Assembly (NCBI RefSeq): GCF_004340665.1
Contig: NZ_SLWO01000002.1
Location: 119,587 to 183,586, forward strand
Direction of reading: 5' to 3'
Origin: Pedobacter psychrotolerans
Lineage (GTDB): Bacteria; Bacteroidota; Bacteroidia; Sphingobacteriales; Sphingobacteriaceae
DNA length: 64,000 nt
Shown here: in pieces, positions 1 through 9,856 of the stretch
How positions within the stretch are numbered: the first letter of the stretch is position 1
Layout of the letters: each line of letters begins with the position of its first letter
Notes under the pieces: model-generated
Seen by the model: only the letters and a program-made list of their open reading frames with translations
What the model was told of the DNA's origin: nothing
The model's database searches: none
Translations under genes and position numbers: made by a program

Positions 1-843
1 AATGCGCTGGTGTTTGGTAGAAACATTTCCAAATTTTACGAAAGGCGTTATTTAAATATCCAGGCCAGCAGAGAATTTGCACCAAGTTTTGAATTGAAAG
101 TTACGGCAGACTATGCAGAACGCGAAGCACTATTAAATTCCAGCTATCATTCATTCGGTAAAACAAATGATTTCACCGCTAACGATCCTTTTAATCCAAC
201 GGATAATGAAAGTCTTCTTTTCCCGAAACATACCGGATTTATATTAAGCGGAACGCTTGCTTATACCATTGCGCAAAAATACATTACCCGGCCTGACGGA
301 AGATTCTATGTAGAAAGCAAATATCCCCGATTAGAAGTCACCTATAGAAAGGGAATTCCGAATTTCTTTAATTCTGACGTAAATTATGATTTTCTGTCGG
401 CAGAGATTTTCCAGAAAGATATGCATTTTTTATTGCTCGGAAAGTCTTCACTAATGATCGGAGCCGGAAAATTCTTAAACGCTAAACAACTTTATTATCC
501 AGACTGGAAACATTTCAGGGCAAACCGTTCCTTAATCTTTGATGCAGATGTTCGAAATTTCCACTTTTTAGACTTTTATCTTTTCAGCACAACCAAGCAA
601 TATTTCGAAGCACATTATCAACATAATTTTGGTTCGTTTTTTATTAGTAAGATCCCTTTGCTCAGAAGATTAAAAATTGAAGAGATTATTGGTGGGGCCT
701 ACCTCACCTCACCAGAAAAAAGAAATTACAGCGAATTTTTCTTCGGTTTTAAAAGATTAAACCTGAGAATAGATTATGGCTATGCCTTCGATTCAAACAG
801 AAGAATAGAACAAGGTTTTAAATTGTCTTATGGCTTTAATTAA
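1..843 (+). CDS. DUF5686-type outer-membrane-associated protein, C-terminal part
   Basis: The reading frame is open from the first base of the window, so this is the 3' part of a larger gene; a GTG at 10 is not a believable start. About 280 residues are visible. They look like the end of the Bacteroidota family DUF5686, whose full members carry an N-terminal carboxypeptidase-regulatory-like domain followed by a predicted beta-rich outer-membrane part. Family-like features are the alternating hydrophobic strands and the closing block reading HYQHNFGSFFISKIPLLRRL, followed by short amphipathic strands ending in an aromatic/Asn terminus (SYGFN), which is typical of outer-membrane beta-barrels. 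Function of the family is not established. It stands apart from trhO, which has its own promoter-like motif. Confidence 0.65.
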   Translation, partial: NALVFGRNISKFYERRYLNIQASREFAPSFELKVTADYAEREALLNSSYHSFGKTNDFTANDPFNPTDNESLLFPKHTGFILSGTLAYTIAQKYITRPDGRFYVESKYPRLEVTYRKGIPNFFNSDVNYDFLSAEIFQKDMHFLLLGKSSLMIGAGKFLNAKQLYYPDWKHFRANRSLIFDADVRNFHFLDFYLFSTTKQYFEAHYQHNFGSFFISKIPLLRRLKIEEIIGGAYLTSPEKRNYSEFFFGFKRLNLRIDYGYAFDSNRRIEQGFKLSYGFN

Positions 844-902
844 TCTGATCAATACCATATTTTTAATTGCTTTTGCCAGTTTTTACCTTCCAGATAATTC
901 CT

Positions 903-910
903 TATCTTTG
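903..910 (+). promoter_or_regulatory. -7 promoter element of trhO
   Basis: TATCTTTG matches the Bacteroidota -7 consensus TAnnTTTG. No clean TTG -33 box lies at the usual 19-21 bp spacing. The start codon follows 40 bp downstream. Confidence 0.45.
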
Positions 911-920
911 CCCCGCTTTA

Positions 921-950
921 AACGCCGTTTGCAACGGTATCAACAGCGTT
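921..950 (+). promoter_or_regulatory. 5'-leader hairpin directly upstream of trhO
   Basis: Perfect short inverted repeat CCGTT-TGC-AACGG at 925-937, with an alternative outer pairing AACGC (921-925) with GCGTT (946-950) that abuts the ATG at 951. The two pairings share base 925, so they may be partly exclusive. Such a structure could modulate start-site access; this is inference. Confidence 0.3.
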
Positions 951-1898
951 ATGAAAAAATATCAGACACTACTTTATTATTGCTATAGTTACATAGCTGG
1001 TGCAGAACAATTTGCTGCAGATCACTTAAAATTTTGTAAATCATTGGATTTAGTCGGCCGTATTATCGTGGCTGATGAAGGTTTAAATGGAACGGTTTCA
1101 GGAACTTCTGAATCTTGTGAGGCTTACATGAAAGCTATACATGCAGATGAACGTTTCGCTAAGACGGAATTTAAAATTGATGATGTGGAAGAGCCATCCT
1201 TTTTGAAGATGCATTGCCGTTATAAATCGGAGATTGTGCATTCTGGTTTAAGAGATACTTCAATTATCAATCCGAATGAAAAAACAGGTAAACACCTGGA
1301 GCCTGCAGATTTCATGGCCATGAAAGATGATGAAGACGTAGTGATTTTAGATGTTCGTTCCAATTATGAACACAACTTGGGAAAATTTAAGAATGCCATT
1401 ACTTTGGATATAGAGAATTTTCGCGATTTCCCTGAGCAGATTAATCAGCTGGCTCAATATAAAGACAAAAAGATTTTAACTTATTGTACTGGTGGAATTA
1501 AATGCGAAAAAGCTTCTGCACTTCTTTTACATCATGGTTTTAATGATGTTTACCAGTTGCATGGTGGCATTATCAAATACGGAAAAGAAGCTGGAGGTAA
1601 AGACTTTGAAGGTAAATGTTATGTTTTTGATAATCGCATTGCAGTAGATGTTAATCATATTAATCCAACGGTTGTTTCTGTATGCTACAACTGTGGCAAA
1701 ACCACTCCAAAAATGATTAATTGTGCTAACCCGGAGTGCAATGAACACATTACACAATGTGATGATTGCGGAGAAGAATTACAAGGCTGTTGCTCTACAG
1801 CTTGTACCACCAACCCACGGAAACGCCCATACGATGGAACAGGTTATTATGTAAAAGTTCCTCAGCCCGTTGCTAAGAAAACAGTGTTGGCTGAATAA
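951..1898 (+). CDS. trhO: tRNA uridine(34) hydroxylase (rhodanese-like TrhO/YceA)
   Basis: 315-residue protein matching the TrhO (YceA) family, which hydroxylates U34 of certain tRNAs to ho5U using oxygen. The order is an N-terminal alpha/beta acylphosphatase-like domain (about 1-100, with DEGLNGT at 42-48), a rhodanese domain (about 120-215) with the active-site loop YCTGGIKCEK containing C179 and C185, and a C-terminal cysteine-rich tail (CYNCG, CANPEC, CDDCG, CCSTAC) that is probably zinc-binding. The frame is open 28 codons further upstream, but the ATG at 951 gives the family N-terminus MKKYQTLLYY and lies after a promoter-like TATCTTTG and a leader hairpin. It is monocistronic, with a strong terminator after it. 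The product is cytoplasmic. Confidence 0.93.
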   Translation: MKKYQTLLYYCYSYIAGAEQFAADHLKFCKSLDLVGRIIVADEGLNGTVSGTSESCEAYMKAIHADERFAKTEFKIDDVEEPSFLKMHCRYKSEIVHSGLRDTSIINPNEKTGKHLEPADFMAMKDDEDVVILDVRSNYEHNLGKFKNAITLDIENFRDFPEQINQLAQYKDKKILTYCTGGIKCEKASALLLHHGFNDVYQLHGGIIKYGKEAGGKDFEGKCYVFDNRIAVDVNHINPTVVSVCYNCGKTTPKMINCANPECNEHITQCDDCGEELQGCCSTACTTNPRKRPYDGTGYYVKVPQPVAKKTVLAE

Positions 1899-1916
1899 TG
1901 CCATTTTTATATCTTC

Positions 1917-1955
1917 AAAAGCCTTTTGTAAATGTATCCTTTACAAAAGGCTTTT
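1917..1955 (+). terminator. rho-independent terminator of trhO
   Basis: A 16-bp stem (1917-1932 with 1940-1955, AAAAGCCTTTTGTAAA on the left arm), 7-base loop and a T-rich tail, 19 bp after the trhO stop. Confidence 0.85.
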
Positions 1956-2066
1956 TATTTTAATGTTTATTACCAGTTTGCAAAGAATCAGATTAAGTCA
2001 TTGATTCTGCATGTTCATCTAATTTTGTTTACTTTGTAAAGCGATGGCTTAATTACACTCCATTAT

Positions 2067-4937
2067 ATGTTTAGCGTTTTACGTCTGTTTTTATTATTCT
2101 TACTGTTATCCCATTCTACTTTTTCATCCGAAATTAAAAGTATAGGTGTTCCATATATCGAAAATTATTCTAAATCTATTTATGGGGCAGGCAATCAGAA
2201 TTGGAGCATAGCTAAAGATAATCATGGTATTATGTACTATGGCAATGCCGAAGGTTTACTAACATTTGATGGAAGGTACTGGCAAAAGTATAAAATGCCC
2301 AACGGTCAGATTGTGAGGTCTGTAGCTGCAGATAATAAAGGAAAAATTTATACCGGATGTTTTGGAGAGTTTGGTTACTGGGCCATCAAAAACAACAAAT
2401 TAACCTACCATTCCCTCACCTCCCTCATACCAAAGGGATCGAAAATTACAGATGAAATCTGGAAAATTTATATCGATCAAGACAGGGTAATTTTCCAGTC
2501 ATTCTCCAAAATCTTAATTTATCAAAATCAGAAAATTTCGGTTATTTCATCATCAAAATCATTACTTTTTCTCCATAAGGTAAATAAAAGGTTTTTTGTA
2601 GAAATTTTGGAAAACGGATTACATGAACTTGTTGGAAATAAATTAGTTTATTTACCACAAAGCGATCTGTTGGGTAAGCAGGGCATTCTATCTATACTGC
2701 CCTACAAAAATGGTGGACTTTTAATTGGGACCAGCAAAAACGGCCTTTTTATTTATGATGGAAAAAATTTCAATCCACTAAATACACCTGCCAATGCTTT
2801 CCTAAAAACTTATCAGCTTAATAATGGTGTTCAATTACTCGGTAAGTATTACGCCTATGGCACGATTCTGAATGGTTTAATCATTATTGATGAAAATGGC
2901 AACATCGTACAGAAAATTAATAAATCAAGCGGACTTCAAAATAATACTGTATTAAGTTTATATGCTGATGATGAACAAAATTTATGGGCAGGTTTAGACA
3001 ATGGTATTGATAGGATTGAATTAAATTCACCACTATATTTTTATTTTGATAAAACGGGTCAGTTTGGTACAGTTTACTCCAGCATAATTTTCAATAATAA
3101 AATTTATCTCGGCACCAATCAAGGTTTATTTTATAGTGAATGGTCTCCAAATACAGCATCGAACTTAAACTTTAAACTGATTCAAGGCTCTCAAGGGCAG
3201 GTATGGGAATTAAACATTATTGATAATGAATTGGTTTGTGGCCATAATAGCGGAACTTTTAAGGTTTTAGGCGATCGGATAGAATGGATCTCCAGAACAA
3301 GTGGTGGCTGGACCATTAAAAAGTTAAATTCCAATCCAAATTACCTAATTCAGGGCACTTACGTAGGCCTGTCTCTTTATCAAAAAACACCTGGCACCGG
3401 GTTGAAATTTATTACACAGATTTCAGGTTTTGATGCGCCATCAAGATTTATTGAACAGGACAATAAGGGTGATATTTGGGTCGGACATGCCTACAAAGGC
3501 CTTTATAAGCTCATGCTAAATTCAGATTACACTAAAGTTGTCTCGACAAAATATTTTGATGAAAGAAATGGATTGCCGGGAAATTACAATATTAATATTT
3601 TCAATTTAGAGAATAGAATTGTCTTTTCAACTGACCATGGCTTCTATACTTATGATGAACTGAGCAATAAATTTACCAGATACGAGGTATTAAATAAGAA
3701 ATTAGGTTCTTTCGCTTCCTCTAATAACATCATCAAGGCAGGAGAAAAAAAATACTGGTTCATCAATCATGGGAAAACATCACTGGTCAATTTTACTGAA
3801 CCAGGCAAAATAGAAATTGACTCTAACCAATTTAGTCTACTGGATGGAAGAATGGTTCAATATTATGAGAACATTAGCAAAATCAGTAATTCTATTTATT
3901 TGATTAGTGTAGATGATGGCTTTGTTATTTATCATACGCAACAAAATCAATCAAATGCCAGAAATAAGCTTCCTAGAATACTAATCAGACGTATTGACGA
4001 CATTACTGATAAATATTATACCCTTAGTGAAACAGGAAATGATATGGAAATTCCATATCGTAGAAATAATATCAGAATCTCTTTTTCCCTCCCCTATTAC
4101 AGGCAGGCGAAAGTTAAATACCAGTATTTTTTAGAAGGTTACTCGAAGGATTGGTCAGAGTGGAGCGATGCAACGGATAAAGATTTCACTAATCTGGCTA
4201 GTGGAAGCTATAAGTTTAAACTTCGGGCCAAGTTAAATGATTCCTCCGTTACAGATGTTACTACATTTAAATTCACCATTTTAAGGCCATGGTATTTAAA
4301 TAACTGGTCATTGCTGGTGTATTCTTTATTTTTTGCAGTGATATTAATTTTTGGAAAGAAGATCTATGAAAGAAAACTAAAAAAGGATAGTCTGGCAATA
4401 AGTGCAAGGTTAAAGGCTGAACGAGATGAAATTTTAAGAAAGGAAGCCGAAGCAAATGAAAAACAAATCAATAAGCTTCAAACGGAAAAACTTCAGGCAG
4501 AACTGGCTTCTAAAAATAGGGAGTTAGCCAATTCTGCCATGACATTAGTTTATAAAAATGAGTTATTGCAAAAGCTAAGTGACGAGATTGCAAAGTTAAA
4601 AGATGAGAATGGCAAAAAGCTTTCTGACGATCAGACCCGTAAAATTCAAAAGGTGATTAATGATGGAATGAATGATGAACGGGACTGGCATTTGTTTGAG
4701 AATAGCTTTAACGAAGCACATGAAAGTTTCTTCAAAAAGTTAAAGGCACAGCATCCAGATTTAGTTCCTAACGACCTTAAACTTTGTGCATATCTAAGAA
4801 TGAATATGAGCAGCAAAGAAATGTCATCACTTTTGAATATTAGTTTGAGAGGAGTTGAAATCCGAAGATACCGTTTACGTAAAAAATTAGAAGTACCGCA
4901 CGATAAAAACCTTACCGAATTCTTAATGGAATTGTAG
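2067..4937 (+). CDS. SusR-like membrane sensor/regulator with Y_Y_Y domain and LuxR-type HTH
   Basis: 956 residues. An N-terminal signal/anchor (about 1-20, ending near TFSSE) is followed by a long periplasmic region of Reg_prop-type beta-propeller repeats (short blocks such as NLWAGLDNGIDRI, GDIWVGHAYKGLY and GLLTFDGRYWQ, about 30-640). Then come a Y_Y_Y (triple tyrosine) domain (about 650-735, with YQYFLEGYSKDWSEWS), one transmembrane helix (about 743-765), a charged coiled coil (about 770-860) and a C-terminal helix-turn-helix (about 890-950, MSSKEMSSLLNISLRGVEIR). There is no histidine kinase or receiver domain, so it resembles B. thetaiotaomicron SusR rather than a hybrid two-component system. 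By family logic the propeller binds an oligosaccharide in the periplasm and the HTH activates the adjacent susC/susD operon. It precedes susC by about 335 bp, same strand. Ligand unknown. Confidence 0.85.
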   Translation: MFSVLRLFLLFLLLSHSTFSSEIKSIGVPYIENYSKSIYGAGNQNWSIAKDNHGIMYYGNAEGLLTFDGRYWQKYKMPNGQIVRSVAADNKGKIYTGCFGEFGYWAIKNNKLTYHSLTSLIPKGSKITDEIWKIYIDQDRVIFQSFSKILIYQNQKISVISSSKSLLFLHKVNKRFFVEILENGLHELVGNKLVYLPQSDLLGKQGILSILPYKNGGLLIGTSKNGLFIYDGKNFNPLNTPANAFLKTYQLNNGVQLLGKYYAYGTILNGLIIIDENGNIVQKINKSSGLQNNTVLSLYADDEQNLWAGLDNGIDRIELNSPLYFYFDKTGQFGTVYSSIIFNNKIYLGTNQGLFYSEWSPNTASNLNFKLIQGSQGQVWELNIIDNELVCGHNSGTFKVLGDRIEWISRTSGGWTIKKLNSNPNYLIQGTYVGLSLYQKTPGTGLKFITQISGFDAPSRFIEQDNKGDIWVGHAYKGLYKLMLNSDYTKVVSTKYFDERNGLPGNYNINIFNLENRIVFSTDHGFYTYDELSNKFTRYEVLNKKLGSFASSNNIIKAGEKKYWFINHGKTSLVNFTEPGKIEIDSNQFSLLDGRMVQYYENISKISNSIYLISVDDGFVIYHTQQNQSNARNKLPRILIRRIDDITDKYYTLSETGNDMEIPYRRNNIRISFSLPYYRQAKVKYQYFLEGYSKDWSEWSDATDKDFTNLASGSYKFKLRAKLNDSSVTDVTTFKFTILRPWYLNNWSLLVYSLFFAVILIFGKKIYERKLKKDSLAISARLKAERDEILRKEAEANEKQINKLQTEKLQAELASKNRELANSAMTLVYKNELLQKLSDEIAKLKDENGKKLSDDQTRKIQKVINDGMNDERDWHLFENSFNEAHESFFKKLKAQHPDLVPNDLKLCAYLRMNMSSKEMSSLLNISLRGVEIRRYRLRKKLEVPHDKNLTEFLMEL

Positions 4938-5272
4938 ATCAGGCTTTACAAAAAATGCTAGGAACGATCTCATGAATTGGCAATTTTTGCCTGAAACTAC
5001 ATTACATCTTGTTTTTCGACTACATCATTACCTCTCACAAGCAAAAATTACACCCCACAAAAACCTTCGTGTACTTTTCACACTTAGCCTAATGTTAAAA
5101 TAATGTTAAAAAGCTAAAAACTGCGTTTTTGGTCTGAAACAGCATTTGGTTCTATACTTTCACATAGCAATCTGGCTCTCATGGTGTAATGATGTTGAGG
5201 TAAATTCACTTGCACAAGCGAAGAAACAACCTCACTTTTATATTAACAATTAAACTAAATTTTAATAATAGC
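4938..5272 (+). promoter_or_regulatory. susC upstream region with possible promoter
   Basis: 335 bp without a gene. A possible promoter is TTTTGG (-33-like, ending 5132) about 20 bp before TATACTTTC at 5153 (a weak match to TAnnTTTG). A direct repeat of TAATGTTAAAA occurs around 5091-5110. A small inverted repeat GGCA-atttt-TGCC lies near 4980. These are the best places to look for the binding site of the SusR-like regulator. No ORF or RNA structure was recognised. Confidence 0.3.
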
Positions 5273-8200
5273 ATGAAAAGAATCTTTACAAGAATTTCTG
5301 TTCTCGCTGCATTTTGCTTGCTAACCATTAACGTAGCATTTGCGCAAAACATTACCATCAAAGGTAAGGTAACTGATGGAGGTGATAAGACATCTCTCCC
5401 AGGCGTAACCATTGTTATAAAAGGAGCACAAGGCGGAACGCAGACAGATGCAGACGGAAATTATTCAATCAGCGCACCTGCTGATGCAACTTTAGTATTC
5501 AATTTTGTAGGTTACACCGCCCAGGAGCAGGTTGTTGCAAACCGTACAACTATTAATGTAGCTTTAGCTTCATCAACTCAACAACTCGAGCAGGTTGTGG
5601 TTGTGGGTTATGGTACACAAAGAAAAATTGATGTTACCGGATCTGTAGCCAGTGTTAAGGGCGAGGATATTTCAAAACAACCATCTACCAATCCAATTAG
5701 TGGCTTACAAGGTAAAGTTGCAGGGGTTTCTATCAGCAATAACGCTACACCTGGATCGTCGCCTCAAATTACCATTCGTGGAACGGGTACTATTTATGGT
5801 AACACAGGACCATTATATGTGGTGGATGGTGTTTGGTATGATGACATTACATTTTTGAATCCTGCAGATATTGCTAGCATTAATATTCTGAAAGATGCCT
5901 CTTCACAATCCATTTATGGTATCCGTGCTGCAAATGGTGTGGTATTGGTTACTACTGTTAAAGGTAAGACAGGTAATGCTACCATCAACTATAACGGTAC
6001 TGTTGGCGTGCAAAGTGTAACGAATGCGGTTGAAATGACTAATGCAAGTGAATATGCAACTGTAGTAAATGAAGCATATGCTATAAATGGTTCCAGCCCT
6101 TTGTTTACAAATACAAATCTTGGAGAAGGTACAGACTGGTACGATCAGGCATTAAGAAATGCGATCATTACAAACCATCAGCTTTCCATTAATGGTGCAA
6201 CAGAAAAATCCAGTTATAATTTTTCATTGGGTTATGTAGATCAGGATGGTATCATAAAAACAAATAATTATAAGAGATATACAGCACGTTTATCAAACGA
6301 TTTTCAGGTAAAGAAAGACCTTAAAATAGGATATAATGTTACAGGTAGCTCTAGTATCTCTAAAAATGCTCCTGCATCAATATACCGTGCTTTATATACC
6401 GCTGCTCCGGTTCTACCGGTTTTTAATGCAGATGGTTCATACGGAGATCCGACTAAAGTACCTGTTGGAAATGGTACCGTAGATTTAGGAAATGGAAGTA
6501 ACGTGAATCCTCAGGCTACACTTGATTTTAACAATAGCAGAACTTCAAAATACAGAATAACCGGAAATGTTTATGCAGAGTTAAAATTCGCGAAACATTT
6601 CACGTTCAAAACCAGCGCTGGTGGAGATTTCGGCCAGGAAGAAAACACCAATTATACCCCAAAATACAAGGCTACAACCGCACAAAACGCTAATATCAGT
6701 ACACTCTCTATTGGCAGGGTTGAAACAAGAAACTGGATTTTGGAAAATACATTAACCTATGATAATAAGTGGAACGATCACAGTTTAACCGTATTAGCAG
6801 GTCAAACTGCACAACGTTATAAATCTTACACTACAACAGGAACCGCCCAGAATGTTCCATATCAATCTGAAGGCGATCTTTACCTGCGTTTAGGTAATGC
6901 CGATGGAAGGAAGATTGAAGATAGTGGCTCATTAAATACGGCTACATCCTATTTTGGTAGAGTAAATTATGGTTTTAAAAACAAATACTTATTGAATGCT
7001 TCATTGAGAGCAGATGCTGCATCACAGTTTTTCGGCGGAAGTGATTTATGGGGATATTTTCCTTCAGTTGGTGCGGGTTGGGTAATAACCAATGAAGATT
7101 TTATGAAAGATCAAAAGATCTTCAGCAATTTAAAGTTAAGAGGTAGCTGGGGTAAAGTAGGTAACGCAGGTGTACCTATCAATCCTACAACATTAACAGT
7201 AGATCAAAGTGCTGGTTTAATAGCATTCTATAATGGGATTGCGAATACTGGCGCAAGTGTAACCAGCATTGTTCCTTCAGCACTTTTTTGGGAGCGCAGT
7301 GCAGGAACTGATATTGGTTTAGAAATGGGTTTCTTTAACAACAAACTATCAATTGAAGCGGATTACTACAGTAAAAAGACAGAACAGGCAATCTTTAATA
7401 TCCCTATTTTAGGTTCATTAGGTACATCTAACAGTTTGTTACTAGGCAACCAGGCCGATTTTAGAAATAGAGGATTTGAACTTTCTGCTACTTGGTCTGA
7501 TAAAACTGATGGTGGTTTAACCTATTCTATCAGTGGAAATGTGGGCATCAACAATAATAAAGTTCTGAATGTAACCTCTGGCTCTAATCCAATAGACGCT
7601 GGTGGTACTGGATTAAATAACGCAGTAGTACCAACCAGAACTGTAGTTGGGCAACCAATAGGATCATTTTTTGGTTATGAGGTAACCGGCATTATACAAA
7701 CTGCTCAAGAAGCTGCAACTTCTGGTTTATCAGGAGCTAAACCCGGAGATTTCAAATATGCTGATCTAAACGGAGACGGTACTATTGACCAAAGGGATAA
7801 AACCTTTCTTGGAAATCCAAATCCTAAATATACCTATGGTGTAAATACAAATTTCGCATACAAAAATTTCGATCTAACTCTTGACATTCAAGGTGTTGCT
7901 GATGTAGATGTATATAATGCGAACTTAGGTAACAGGTTAGGTAATGAAAACTACACTAAAGAGTTTTATGATAACCGCTGGACTGGTGCCGGATCTACCA
8001 ACACTTATCCTTCAGCAAATTTAGCTGGCGGAAATAACAATCAAACCAACTCATTTTATGTAGAAAGTGGTGCATACATTAGGTTAAGAAATATTCAATT
8101 GGGTTATAATTTACCACAACAATTAACTTCCAAATGGAAAATACAAAAATTACGCGTGTTTGCAAATGCACAAAACGCAGTTAATTTATTTGGATACCGT

Positions 8201-8305
8201 GGCTTTACTCCTGAAGTTGGTGGAGTACCGACCAGTGCAGGTATTGATCTCAATGTATATCCAATGTTTGCTACCTATAATATCGGTGTAAACTTAACCT
8301 TTTAA
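5273..8305 (+). CDS. SusC-like TonB-dependent outer-membrane transporter
   Basis: 1010 residues from the ATG at 5273, which gives a clean signal peptide (MKRIFTRISVLAAF... cleaved after AFA-Q). The frame is open 21 codons further up but that extension has no signal character. Order: carboxypeptidase-regulatory-like domain (about 27-105, GKVTDGGDKTSLPGVTIVIK), a SusC signature region (VVVVGYGTQRKIDVTGSV), plug domain (about 125-235, including GTGTIYGNTGPLYVVDG and SIYGIRAANGVVLVTT), then a 22-strand barrel ending in F. There is no N-terminal STN domain, so no sigma/anti-sigma signalling is expected, in line with control by the SusR-like neighbour. The protein imports oligosaccharides with the partner SusD lipoprotein, whose gene starts 11 bp after this stop. 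Confidence 0.95.
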   Translation: MKRIFTRISVLAAFCLLTINVAFAQNITIKGKVTDGGDKTSLPGVTIVIKGAQGGTQTDADGNYSISAPADATLVFNFVGYTAQEQVVANRTTINVALASSTQQLEQVVVVGYGTQRKIDVTGSVASVKGEDISKQPSTNPISGLQGKVAGVSISNNATPGSSPQITIRGTGTIYGNTGPLYVVDGVWYDDITFLNPADIASINILKDASSQSIYGIRAANGVVLVTTVKGKTGNATINYNGTVGVQSVTNAVEMTNASEYATVVNEAYAINGSSPLFTNTNLGEGTDWYDQALRNAIITNHQLSINGATEKSSYNFSLGYVDQDGIIKTNNYKRYTARLSNDFQVKKDLKIGYNVTGSSSISKNAPASIYRALYTAAPVLPVFNADGSYGDPTKVPVGNGTVDLGNGSNVNPQATLDFNNSRTSKYRITGNVYAELKFAKHFTFKTSAGGDFGQEENTNYTPKYKATTAQNANISTLSIGRVETRNWILENTLTYDNKWNDHSLTVLAGQTAQRYKSYTTTGTAQNVPYQSEGDLYLRLGNADGRKIEDSGSLNTATSYFGRVNYGFKNKYLLNASLRADAASQFFGGSDLWGYFPSVGAGWVITNEDFMKDQKIFSNLKLRGSWGKVGNAGVPINPTTLTVDQSAGLIAFYNGIANTGASVTSIVPSALFWERSAGTDIGLEMGFFNNKLSIEADYYSKKTEQAIFNIPILGSLGTSNSLLLGNQADFRNRGFELSATWSDKTDGGLTYSISGNVGINNNKVLNVTSGSNPIDAGGTGLNNAVVPTRTVVGQPIGSFFGYEVTGIIQTAQEAATSGLSGAKPGDFKYADLNGDGTIDQRDKTFLGNPNPKYTYGVNTNFAYKNFDLTLDIQGVADVDVYNANLGNRLGNENYTKEFYDNRWTGAGSTNTYPSANLAGGNNNQTNSFYVESGAYIRLRNIQLGYNLPQQLTSKWKIQKLRVFANAQNAVNLFGYRGFTPEVGGVPTSAGIDLNVYPMFATYNIGVNLTF

Positions 8306-8316
8306 TTGATTTGAAA

Positions 8317-9798
8317 ATGAAAACATATATGAACATAAAATTACAAAAATGGTGTGTAGTTGGTGTTTTATCCACCTTAGTATTCGCATCTTCTTGTAAA
8401 AAAAGCTTTCTAGATGTAGATCCTCAAGGACAACAGGCTGCCCAACAGTTCTGGAAAACCCAAGATGATGCAACTAAAGCCGTTAACGCCATTTATGGAA
8501 ACTTACGTACGTGGGAAAACCTGGCCTTTCCAGCTATAGCGATAGAAAGCACTGGATCTGACGAAGCTGATAAAGGCAGCACACCTGTTGATGCTACCTT
8601 CTTTAATTTATATGATACTTTTACTGTTACCTCTACAGAAGGTTCTTTACAAAGTTTTTGGACTGGTCAGTACAGAAATATTAATCTTTGTAACCAGGTA
8701 CTAGATAACGTTCCTTCTATTTCTATGGATGAAAGTTTAAAATCGCGTTATCTGGCTGAAGCGAAATTTGTAAGGGCTTATTCATATTTTAGATTAGTCA
8801 GAGCTTACGGTGGTGTGCCACTTAGATTAAAAGTTCCGGCAGATGCATCTGAATATAATATCCCACGAGCAGATAAAGCAGCAGTTTATGCTCAGATCGA
8901 AAAAGATCTAAACGAAGCTGCTGCGGCATTACCTGCATCTTACGGTGCTTCAGATTTAGGTAGAGCTACAAAAGGCGCAGCTCTTGGTATGCATGCTAAA
9001 GTGGCTATGTATCAACAAAAATGGAGTGATGTATTATCGTTAACCAATCAGGTAATTTCGATGGGTTACTCTCTATTTCCTGATTTTGAAAAGGGATTTC
9101 GTACTCAGAATGAAAATAATGTAGAATCATTATTTGAGGTTCAATGTGAATATTATCCTACAAATTTAGATGCATCTAATTCACAATATAGCCAGGTACA
9201 AGGTGTGGCTGGAGAACCAGCTGGAGGCTGGGGATTTAATACACCTTCTCAGGCCTTAATTGATGGTTTTGAAACAGGTGACCCAAGAAGAGATGCGACT
9301 ATTCTTTTCCCAGGTGAAACGACTCCACAAGGAGATTTTATTAAAACCAATATAGTTAACATTGGCTATAATCAAAAGTCATATGTTCCTTTCAGTATGT
9401 TCATCGCTGGAAATCAAGGATCTCAACAAAATTTTAGAGCGTTAAGATTCGCTGATGTCTTGCTTATGAATGCTGAAGCAGCAAATGAATTAGGAAACCC
9501 TTCTTTAGCCTTAACATCGCTAAATAAAGTACGTGCTCGTGCAAGAGGTACTTTATCCGGAATTCTTCCGGATGTTGTCACTACAGATAAAGCATTACTT
9601 CGTTCGGCAATATATAACGAAAGAAAAGTTGAATTAGCTTTAGAGAATGACAGGTATTTTGATGTGATCCGTCAAGGCAGAGGTGTTGAAGTATTTGGTG
9701 TTAAAGGTTGGAAGGCTAATAAAAATGAAGTATGGCCAATCCCACAAACAGAAATTGAATTAAGCGGGGGCTTGCTAACGCAAAATCCTGGTTACTAA
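8317..9798 (+). CDS. SusD/RagB-like surface glycan-binding lipoprotein
   Basis: 493 residues from the ATG at 8317; a TTG two codons upstream and an ATG four codons downstream are alternatives. Lipoprotein signal with lipobox FASSC (C27). The family hallmarks are present: the N-terminal block RYLAEAKFVRAYSYFRLVRA and the C-terminal block NERKVELALENDRYFDVIRQ, with TPR-like helices between. It forms the lid over the SusC pore at the cell surface and captures oligosaccharide. A strong terminator follows, so the downstream enzymes may have a separate transcript or depend on read-through. Confidence 0.95.
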   Translation: MKTYMNIKLQKWCVVGVLSTLVFASSCKKSFLDVDPQGQQAAQQFWKTQDDATKAVNAIYGNLRTWENLAFPAIAIESTGSDEADKGSTPVDATFFNLYDTFTVTSTEGSLQSFWTGQYRNINLCNQVLDNVPSISMDESLKSRYLAEAKFVRAYSYFRLVRAYGGVPLRLKVPADASEYNIPRADKAAVYAQIEKDLNEAAAALPASYGASDLGRATKGAALGMHAKVAMYQQKWSDVLSLTNQVISMGYSLFPDFEKGFRTQNENNVESLFEVQCEYYPTNLDASNSQYSQVQGVAGEPAGGWGFNTPSQALIDGFETGDPRRDATILFPGETTPQGDFIKTNIVNIGYNQKSYVPFSMFIAGNQGSQQNFRALRFADVLLMNAEAANELGNPSLALTSLNKVRARARGTLSGILPDVVTTDKALLRSAIYNERKVELALENDRYFDVIRQGRGVEVFGVKGWKANKNEVWPIPQTEIELSGGLLTQNPGY

Positions 9799-9811
9799 TA
9801 AAAATTTTGAT

Positions 9812-9847
9812 AAAGGTTGCCAGATGATCTGGCAACCTTTTTTTTTT
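9812..9847 (+). terminator. terminator after susD
   Basis: 14-bp perfect stem (9812-9825 with 9827-9840, core GGTTGCCAGAT) followed by a continuous T run to 9847. It separates susCD from the glycoside hydrolase genes. Confidence 0.85.
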
Positions 9848-9856
9848 AAAGTCGCT

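Noticed and set aside
10..843. GTG at 10 as the true start of the first gene
   Set aside because: The frame is open to the left edge and the product lacks the N-terminal part of its family; the gene is simply cut by the window.
5210..5272. 21-codon upstream extension of SusC
   Set aside because: It contains no signal features and precedes a canonical signal peptide that starts at 5273.
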